A stretch of DNA of 32,252 nt, taken from NCBI GenBank assembly GCA_027624045.1, contig JAQBUE010000048.1:1-32252 (forward strand), given 5' to 3'. Position numbers and translations under genes: made by a program. Source of the DNA: Acidobacteriota bacterium. GTDB taxonomy: Bacteria; Acidobacteriota; Terriglobia; Bryobacterales; UBA6623. Every line of letters starts with the position of its first letter. Within the stretch, counting starts at the first letter, position 1. This document shows positions 25,985-32,252 of this stretch, in pieces. The notes below the pieces were generated by a model, which had not been told where the DNA came from, ran no database searches, and worked only from the letters and a program-made list of their open reading frames with translations.

Positions 25985-26163
25985 TGGGACTGATGTCCTT
26001 TCAAGCCCGCATTACGTATACGGAACTTCAGCCGCTCGAATAGGCCAGTGCAGCCTCCAGCGTCAGCACCGAGAATACTGCAAATCCGATCACCTGCACT
26101 TGGCCTGTCCACCATAATACAGGGCTGGAAGCCTTGCAAATCGCGCATAATGAAAAGCCGCTC

Positions 26164-27621
26164 ATGCTCATCCGCCTCGTCACCTTTCTAGCCCTGACCT
26201 TCCCAATACTCGCCGCCGCGCCGCCGAACATCGTCTTCATCCTTGCCGACGACATGGGCTATGGCGATGTCCAGGCTCTCAATCTCGATTCCCACATCCC
26301 GACGCCGAATCTGGATCGTCTGAGTCGCCAAGGCATGACCTTCACCGACGCTCACACACCCTCCGCCGTCTGTACGCCGACCCGCTACGGCTTACTAACC
26401 GGACGTTACGCTTGGCGGGGGCGTCTCACAAAGGGCGTCCTCAACGGCTACGGCGAGCCGTTGATCGAGTCCGGCCGGCCAACCGTGGCGTCGTTCCTGC
26501 AACGTCACGGTTACCACACGGGCATGGTCGGCAAGTGGCACCTCGGACTCGGCTTCGCGAAGACAGCCGACGGCGCTTTCGACTTCTCGAAGCCGGTTAC
26601 TGACGGTCCGCACACGAGAGGCTTTGATGATTCGTTCATCATCCCGGCGTCTCTCGATTTCCCGCCCTACGTCTACATTCGCAATGGCGTGATCGAGCGC
26701 TTTCCCTTGGTGCGGCAGGCCGCTCAGAAGTTTCCGGCCTTTCTCCGCGAAGGCGAACGTCAGTCCGACCTCATCATGGAGAATGTACTCGATGAGCTCG
26801 CCCGCGAGGCCGGGCGGTACATCAAACAGCGCGCGTCAGTTGACCGACCGTTCTTTTTATACCTAGCGCTCACGGCCCCTCACAAGCCCGTCCTGCCGCA
26901 TCCGCGTTTTCGAGGCAGCACCGCCCTGGGCCCGTACGGCGACTTCGTGACGCAGGTTGACGCGACCGTCGGCGACGTGCTCAAAGCACTGGATGACTCC
27001 GGCGCCCGGGACAACACACTCGTGATTTACAGCAGCGACAATGGCTCATTCATGTACCGTCTCGACGATGACAATGAACCGGATCACGTGGATGACGAGA
27101 CGATTCAGGCCTACCGCGCTAATCGCCATCGCGCGAATCACGTCTTCCGGGGCACCAAGGCCGACATCTGGGAGGCCGGACACCATGTGCCATTCTTTGC
27201 ACGCTGGCCAGGGACAATCGAACCGGGCTCAAGAAATAGCAGCACCATCTGCCTGACCGACTTCTTCAGCACCGTGGCCGGCGTCATTGGGCGCGAACCG
27301 CCGGACGAGGGCGCCGAGGATAGCTTCAGCTTCCTGCCTCAGCTGCGCGGTGAAAAGCCAACAGCGCCCCGCCCACCCGTCATGCACCACTCAGTGGACG
27401 GCATGTTCGCGATTCGTGACGGCGACTGGAAGCTCGTCCTCGGCAATGGCTCGGGAGGCCGTGAGAAACCTGCCGGCGCACCGTTCCAGAAACCGTATCA
27501 ACTCTTCGATTTGTCAGCCGATCCATCGGAACACAGAAACGTGATTGAAGAGCATCCAGAGATAGCGGTCCGGCTAGAGCAGGCCGTGGATCATGCCCGC
27601 AGCGGCAGCCACAGCCGATGA
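26164..27621 (+). CDS. Arylsulfatase-type sulfatase, secreted
   Basis: Signal peptide; PNIVFILADDMGYGDVQALN; formylglycine motif VCTPTRYGLLTGRYAWR; MVGKWHLGLG; YSSDNGSF; KLVLGNGSGG...YQLFDLSADPSEHRNV. ORF track starts at 26134; Met11 (26164) is preferred. Confidence 0.95.
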   Translation: MLIRLVTFLALTFPILAAAPPNIVFILADDMGYGDVQALNLDSHIPTPNLDRLSRQGMTFTDAHTPSAVCTPTRYGLLTGRYAWRGRLTKGVLNGYGEPLIESGRPTVASFLQRHGYHTGMVGKWHLGLGFAKTADGAFDFSKPVTDGPHTRGFDDSFIIPASLDFPPYVYIRNGVIERFPLVRQAAQKFPAFLREGERQSDLIMENVLDELAREAGRYIKQRASVDRPFFLYLALTAPHKPVLPHPRFRGSTALGPYGDFVTQVDATVGDVLKALDDSGARDNTLVIYSSDNGSFMYRLDDDNEPDHVDDETIQAYRANRHRANHVFRGTKADIWEAGHHVPFFARWPGTIEPGSRNSSTICLTDFFSTVAGVIGREPPDEGAEDSFSFLPQLRGEKPTAPRPPVMHHSVDGMFAIRDGDWKLVLGNGSGGREKPAGAPFQKPYQLFDLSADPSEHRNVIEEHPEIAVRLEQAVDHARSGSHSR

Positions 27622-27680
27622 ACCGATTCGATGCCCACGCAATTACCTAACGAACTCATCCGGCTCAACCTGCTTCACCG

Positions 27681-28709
27681 TCACGGTACGACGACGACCT
27701 TGCCGAACTGTTCTTTGTTTTCAAGGTATTCGTGCGCCGCGCGCAGCTCGGCAAGGGGGAACACTTTGTCGACCACGGGTTTCAGGAGGCCGCGCTCGAA
27801 GAACCGCAGGACCTCGTGCAACTCGCCGAGCGTTCCCATGAAAGAGCCATTAAGAGACAACTGACGGAAGAACAGATGGGTGACGCTGAGGTCAACGTCG
27901 CCGCCCGTTGTCGCCCCGCATGTCACAAGCCGGCCGTGACGCGCCAGACTCGAAACGGAATGCTTCCAGGTCGCCTGGCCGACGTGCTCGAAAACGATGT
28001 CGACGCCGCGTTTCTTGGTGATCTCTCTGACCTCGGCGCGGATGTCTTGCTTATAGTGGTCGATGACGTGGTCGGCGCCTAGCGCTTTGGCCTTGGCCAT
28101 CTTTTCCTCTCCACCCGCCGTCGCGATGACGCGGCAGTGGAACAGTTTTGCGATTTGAATGGCCGCGATGCCGACGCCGGAACTTCCACCGATGATGAGG
28201 ACGTCTTCGAGCATCTTCATCTTTGCAACCGTGACCAGCATATGCCACGCGGTGAGGAAGACGAGCGGGATCGATGCTGCTTCTTCGTAGCTCAGGTTGC
28301 CCGGGATCGGGATGGCGTTGGATTCGGGGACAGCGACGAATTCGGAGTTGAGACCATTATGCTGGTAGCCAAACACTCCGTAGTCGGGGCTCAGGTTGTC
28401 AAGGCCCGCGGCCGCGAGAGCCCCGCGGCGGGAGCTCTTTCCCGGCGCAATCAACACGCGTTCGCCGACCTTGGCCGATTCACACAGAGAGCCGGCTTCC
28501 ACAATTTCACCGGCCGCGTCGCTGCCGAGGGTGTGGGGCATGTCGAGTTTGAGGCCGGGCAGGCCGCCGCGGATAAACAGATCGAGGTGATTCAGGCCGC
28601 ACGCTCCGACCTTGACGAGTACCTCGTTGGCTCGGAGAGTGGGGTCCGGCGCATCCTCGTAACGCAGAACTTCCGGCCCACCGTGCTCATGAAGACGGAC
28701 AGCTTTCAT
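27681..28709 (-). CDS. Zinc-binding dehydrogenase / quinone-oxidoreductase-like MDR family
   Basis: MKAVRLHEHGGPEVLRYEDAPDPTLRANEVLVKVGACGLNHLDLFIRGG...LGSDAAGEIVEAG...VLIIGGSSGVGIAAIQIAKLFHCRVIATAG. ATG at 28709 is preceded by AGAGGAG on the minus strand; the ORF-track N-terminal extension to 28844 is not supported. Confidence 0.93.
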   Translation of the reverse strand: MKAVRLHEHGGPEVLRYEDAPDPTLRANEVLVKVGACGLNHLDLFIRGGLPGLKLDMPHTLGSDAAGEIVEAGSLCESAKVGERVLIAPGKSSRRGALAAAGLDNLSPDYGVFGYQHNGLNSEFVAVPESNAIPIPGNLSYEEAASIPLVFLTAWHMLVTVAKMKMLEDVLIIGGSSGVGIAAIQIAKLFHCRVIATAGGEEKMAKAKALGADHVIDHYKQDIRAEVREITKKRGVDIVFEHVGQATWKHSVSSLARHGRLVTCGATTGGDVDLSVTHLFFRQLSLNGSFMGTLGELHEVLRFFERGLLKPVVDKVFPLAELRAAHEYLENKEQFGKVVVVP

Positions 28710-28760
28710 TGATCGACTCCTCTCGTGCGCGAACCCGCAGGCCGCAAAACAGCCCCGTAT

Positions 28761-28766
28761 TATAAT
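28761..28766 (+). promoter_or_regulatory. Candidate -10 box TATAAT for the xdhC-mocA operon
   Basis: Perfect TATAAT in the divergent MDR/XdhC intergenic region; no convincing -35 at 17 bp. Confidence 0.4.
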
Positions 28767-28788
28767 GAGCCTTCGAGAGACCGCGTTT

Positions 28789-29766
28789 ATGGGCCGCCCG
28801 ACAGACGTATACGAAGAGCTTGTGCATTTGCGCCGCTGCGGCAAGAAGGCAGCCCTAGCGACGATCGTTGAGGTCTCTGGCTCGATCCCCAGCTTTCAGA
28901 GCGCCAAGCTGCTCGTTCGCGAGGATGGATCGATGGTCGGCACCATCGGCGGCGGCTGCACCGAAGCCGAAGTGTGGAACGCGGCGCGCGAGGTGATGGA
29001 AACCGAGCAACCGCGTATGCTGAGCTTTAACCTTGGCCAGGAAGCCGCCTACGACCAGGGGCTCATTTGCGGCGGACAATTGAACGTCTACGTGGAACCA
29101 ATCCTACCCATCCCCACTTGCTATATCTTCGGCGCGGGACACATCTCGAAAAGCCTCTCGAAGGTCGCCACCCTCGCCGGTTTTCGGACGATTATCGTCG
29201 ATGACCGTGAGACCTACGCCAACAGTGAACGCTTTCCAGAAGCAGTGGAGGTGTACGCCGACGAGTACGAAACTGTCTTCCCGAAACTCGACGTGAACGA
29301 GGCAAGCTACATCATCATCGTCACGCGCGGTCATCGCGACGATATGCGTGTGCTGCGCTGGGCCTCCTCAAGCCCCGCTCGCTACATCGGCATGATCGGC
29401 AGCAAACGCAAGACGCTCGAAGTCGCGAAACAGCTCATGAAAGACGGCGTCCCTGTCGAGAAGCTTTCACGCCTACATGCACCGATGGGCTTCGACATCG
29501 GCGCGGTCACGCCCGAGGAGATTGCCGTCGCCGTGGTCGGCGAGATGATCAACCGCCGCCGCAATCCCGGCAACACCTGGAACCCGATCTCGAAATCGAT
29601 CTTCACCGAAGGAATCCCGAAGGCCCTCGAAATCCACGAGCCCACGCAAGTCGAAGGCTCGACGCCAACCACCTCGGGAGCGCCAACCACCATCGAAGCG
29701 CCAACCATGGAACCGGTGGCGGCGGAAGCGGCGGCCGCGAAGTTGCCGCCTCTTCGCAGAAACTAG
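28789..29766 (+). CDS. XdhC/CoxI family protein
   Basis: GRPTDVYEELVHLRRCGKKAALATIVEVSGSIPSFQSAKLLVREDGSMVGTIGGGCTEAEVW; CYIFGAGHISKSLSKVATLAGFRTIIVDDRETYANSERFP; IIVTRGHRDDMRVLRWA; YIGMIGSKRK. ORF track starts at 28765, but TATAAT overlaps that ATG. Confidence 0.92.
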   Translation: MGRPTDVYEELVHLRRCGKKAALATIVEVSGSIPSFQSAKLLVREDGSMVGTIGGGCTEAEVWNAAREVMETEQPRMLSFNLGQEAAYDQGLICGGQLNVYVEPILPIPTCYIFGAGHISKSLSKVATLAGFRTIIVDDRETYANSERFPEAVEVYADEYETVFPKLDVNEASYIIIVTRGHRDDMRVLRWASSSPARYIGMIGSKRKTLEVAKQLMKDGVPVEKLSRLHAPMGFDIGAVTPEEIAVAVVGEMINRRRNPGNTWNPISKSIFTEGIPKALEIHEPTQVEGSTPTTSGAPTTIEAPTMEPVAAEAAAAKLPPLRRN

Positions 29767-29770
29767 TCTC

Positions 29771-30361
29771 TTGCCTTCGACCCGGAAACCCGCGGGCATC
29801 ATCCTATCGGCCGGCGAGTCGCGCCGGATGGGCCGTGATAAGGCCCTTCTCGAGTACCGCGGAACAACCTTCCTTGGACATCTGATCGCAGTGCTCGAAA
29901 CGCGTGTCGACCCCCTGATCGTCGTCTTGGGTCACCACGCGGACGCCATCGGCGAGACACTCCCAGCCGGCCTTCGAATCGTCGTCAATGCCGACTACAA
30001 ATCGGGCATGCTGACATCCCTGCAGGCAGGCATTCGTGCCCTGCCCCCCGGCACGGACGCCGCACTGTTCACGCTGGTCGACCACCCGGCCGTTCAAGGC
30101 GCTACGGTCGATCGCTTGATCTCGCAATTAGCCGAGCAGCAAGCTCTGCTCGCCATCCCACGCTACGGCGACCGCCGCGGCCACCCGGTCATCGCTCGTC
30201 GTTCGATCCTCGACGAAATCCTCTCTCTTTCTCCCGACTCGTCCGCCAAAGCGGTGATCGGCGCACACCGCCCGGAAACTCTGTTTGTTGACGTTGACGA
30301 TGCAGGCATTCTGCGCGATGTCGACCTGCCCGAGGAGTACGACGAACTTGTGTCACCGTAA
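29771..30361 (+). CDS. Nucleotidyltransferase family protein (MocA/MobA-like molybdenum cofactor nucleotidyltransferase)
   Basis: TTG start 5 nt after the XdhC stop; AGIILSAGESRRMGRDKALLEYRGTTFLGHLI; GMLTSLQAGIRALPPGTDAALFTLVDHPAV; RRGHPVIARRSI; VDVDDAGILRDVDLPEEY. Confidence 0.92.
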   Translation: MPSTRKPAGIILSAGESRRMGRDKALLEYRGTTFLGHLIAVLETRVDPLIVVLGHHADAIGETLPAGLRIVVNADYKSGMLTSLQAGIRALPPGTDAALFTLVDHPAVQGATVDRLISQLAEQQALLAIPRYGDRRGHPVIARRSILDEILSLSPDSSAKAVIGAHRPETLFVDVDDAGILRDVDLPEEYDELVSP

Positions 30362-30510
30362 CCTGCCGCCGACGGCCTGCGAAGTTAGATTTGTAAAGGC
30401 GCTGTCAACGAGGTTTTACTTGGATTTAACTTGTTGCGGCTAACCATCGCGAAACCCCTGCGTCAATTCAGTGTTAGATCAAGCAGAAGCAGAGAAAGAG
30501 GAGAACCCTG

Positions 30511-30639
30511 ATGGAGAATCTGATCCTGGTGCTGTTCATGTCGGCCATGCTGAGTTTGAGTGGAGGGTTGTGGTCTTTGAGCGTGGCGGTACGAGAAAGC
30601 CAGAACAACCGAGCCTCAACTAGGGAACACCGTCTGTAG
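30511..30639 (+). CDS. Small single-TM protein (42 aa), not in the supplied ORF track
   Basis: MENLILVLFMSAMLSLSGGLWSLSVAVRESQNNRASTREHRL*, preceded by AAAGAGGAG 7 nt upstream of ATG. Confidence 0.55.
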   Translation: MENLILVLFMSAMLSLSGGLWSLSVAVRESQNNRASTREHRL

Positions 30640-30686
30640 GCTGCTCGTATCAACTGGCAGTCCAACTGAAAAAGGAGCACCAAGCT

Positions 30687-30806
30687 ATGTTCGAGAACGC
30701 GCTACAAGCCGAGCACAAAGGCACACACTGGGGCGCTATCGCCGGGGCCTTCGCTTTCGCGACCTTGATGGTCGCGGGCTACTTCCTGGTCAACCCTGTC
30801 ATGTAA
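30687..30806 (+). CDS. Small single-TM protein (39 aa), not in the supplied ORF track
   Basis: MFENALQAEHKGTHWGAIAGAFAFATLMVAGYFLVNPVM*, preceded by AAAAAGGAG 9 nt upstream of ATG. Convergent 28-bp overlap with the hemH 3' end. Confidence 0.6.
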   Translation: MFENALQAEHKGTHWGAIAGAFAFATLMVAGYFLVNPVM

Positions 30807-31852
30807 GACCGCGTTGCGGGCCGGCCCGGTTGCATGACGCCGGGCTGCTGTGGGCGGGGACAGCAATCCGCCGCGCAGACATCGGGCCGCAGCCCGAGTT
30901 CCCCTAGAAACCGGCGCTCCCGATTCTCTTCCAGCCTTTCGAGCACCAACTCCCGAATCATCGCTACAAACTTGGGATGGCTGCCGGCAGCCGACGCACG
31001 CACCATCCGAATCCCTAACTCGCGGCACAAGTCTTGCGCTTCGGTATCGAGATCGTAGAGCACTTCCATGTGATCGGACACGAAACCGATCGGCATCACG
31101 ACAACATTGCGAATACCTGTCGCCTGAAGCTGCCTCAGGTGATCGCAAATGTCCGGCTCGAGCCAGGGCTGCGATGGCGGTCCGCTACGGCTTTGGTAGA
31201 CCAACGTTCCCCGGCTTCGCCCGACGCCGGCGGCGACCAACCCGCATGCCTCCTCAAGTTGCTCGACGTAGCGCGAAGTTTCCGCCATCGAAAGCGGCAC
31301 GCTGTGGGCCGTGAAAACGATGGGGACCTCGCGACGAACATCCTCGGAAAACTGCGCGAGAGCCTTGCCGACGTTCTCGATCATGGGCTCGATGAAGCCG
31401 GGGTGATTGTAGAAGACTCTAAGCTTGTCGACCTCGGGCGCGCCGGGACCGACCTGTTCGCGCGCCCGCGCAACGTCGTCGAGGTATTGGCGGCAACTCG
31501 AGTACGAACTGTAGGCGGAGCTGACAAAGCCGAGCGCTCGCCGAACACCGTCCTTTTGCATTTGACGCAGCGTGTCAGCGAGCAGAGGATGCCAGTTGCG
31601 ATTGCCCCAATAGATCGGCAGGTCCGGCCCCTTGGCCGCAAATTCCTTCTTGAGGGCGGCGACCAGCTCGCGGTTCTGAGCGTTGATCGGGCTCTTGCCA
31701 TCGAAGTGATAGTAGTGCTCGGCAACTTCGAGCATCCTCTCGCGAGGAACGTCCTTTCCACGCAGCACGTTCTCTAGGAAAGGGATCACCTCTTCCCTGC
31801 TCTCGGGCCCACCGAAGGAGAGGATCAGCAAGGCATCGTAGGTCGTCGACAT
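30779..31852 (-). CDS. hemH: Ferrochelatase
   Basis: YDALLILSFGGPESREEVIPFLENVLRG; GKSPINAQNRELVAAL; YWGNRNWHPLLADTL; VFTAHSVPLSM; YQSRSGPPSQPWLEPDICDHL; MPIGFVSDHMEVLYDLDTEA; C-terminal CAADCC. Confidence 0.95.
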   Translation of the reverse strand: MSTTYDALLILSFGGPESREEVIPFLENVLRGKDVPRERMLEVAEHYYHFDGKSPINAQNRELVAALKKEFAAKGPDLPIYWGNRNWHPLLADTLRQMQKDGVRRALGFVSSAYSSYSSCRQYLDDVARAREQVGPGAPEVDKLRVFYNHPGFIEPMIENVGKALAQFSEDVRREVPIVFTAHSVPLSMAETSRYVEQLEEACGLVAAGVGRSRGTLVYQSRSGPPSQPWLEPDICDHLRQLQATGIRNVVVMPIGFVSDHMEVLYDLDTEAQDLCRELGIRMVRASAAGSHPKFVAMIRELVLERLEENRERRFLGELGLRPDVCAADCCPRPQQPGVMQPGRPATRSYMTGLTRK

Positions 31853-32252
31853 GATTGTTCTAGTATCGGACCTGCGACGGTGCTTATTGGTAGCAAGGTG
31901 CGGCGAAGAGGTTTGGTTGGGGCATTTTGCCGCCGCCGTGGCCGGCGTATTGGGGCGGATGTGGGGATGGTTGATTCGCCGGTGCGTGCCTCACTTTGCA
32001 TCATTTTGCAACACGCGTGGGCTATTCGGTTCGCTCGGGATATTTGGTAACTAGTTTGTTTGTAACGACTTGAGGTTGAGGGGCGATTGTGGCTGCGTTT
32101 GCACTGTGGCACTTGCTTTTCATGTCGAATTTGCCCCCTTCCAAGGCCGTCGCCCAAGTCGTGAACGGCTCAAGCCTGTTGGGGTAAGGCCGCTCAACCG
32201 GCCTAGATTGCCGCAAGGTGAGCAGCGATACCAGCCTTGCAACGGCTGGCCT

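Noticed and set aside
32107-32121. Sigma-54-like promoter TGGCAC-N5-TTTC
   Set aside because: The -24 half matches, but the -12 half lacks the near-invariant GC (TTTC instead of TTGC), and the downstream gene lies outside the window.
31851-32216. Short ORFs at the right edge (31851..32054 +, 31825..32157 -, 32022..32216 -)
   Set aside because: No domain or convincing RBS; likely the intergenic/promoter region upstream of hemH and the next gene.

Overview
The window is about 32 kb of GC-rich bacterial chromosome. The gene complement (sulfatases, TAT-exported enzymes, CRTAC1/ASPIC-UnbV propellers, a secreted M81-like peptidase, an S15/CocE hydrolase) suggests an Acidobacteriota/Bryobacterales-like soil or metagenome lineage, but this is inference from gene content only. 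Most of the window is well explained by chromosomal CDSs: a pentaheme cytochrome plus PQQ-type sugar dehydrogenase, ilvD, a GT4 glycosyltransferase, two sulfatases, gamma-glutamyltranspeptidase, an S15 hydrolase, ThuA, an HD-GYP response regulator, RidA, M81, two FG-GAP/ASPIC proteins flanking a TPR gene, DUF2157-like membrane proteins, an MDR oxidoreductase, XdhC, MocA and ferrochelatase. The most interesting part is 10.93-13.45 kb. There, an HNH nuclease ORF and a PD-(D/E)XK-like nuclease ORF lie in tandem, separated by a ~60-bp element that folds like an integron attC site (RYYYAAC box, one-sided bulged hairpin, GTT-type box). This could be a nuclease/defence gene-cassette pair with no integrase in the window. 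Other notable items are an in-frame TGA in an otherwise open TPR gene, two truncated gene remnants (a GT9 glycosyltransferase and a TAT-signal protein), a pair of unannotated ~40-aa single-TM ORFs beside hemH, and a hairpin-rich REP-like stretch at the left edge. I saw no rRNA, tRNA, CRISPR array, intact transposase or integrase.
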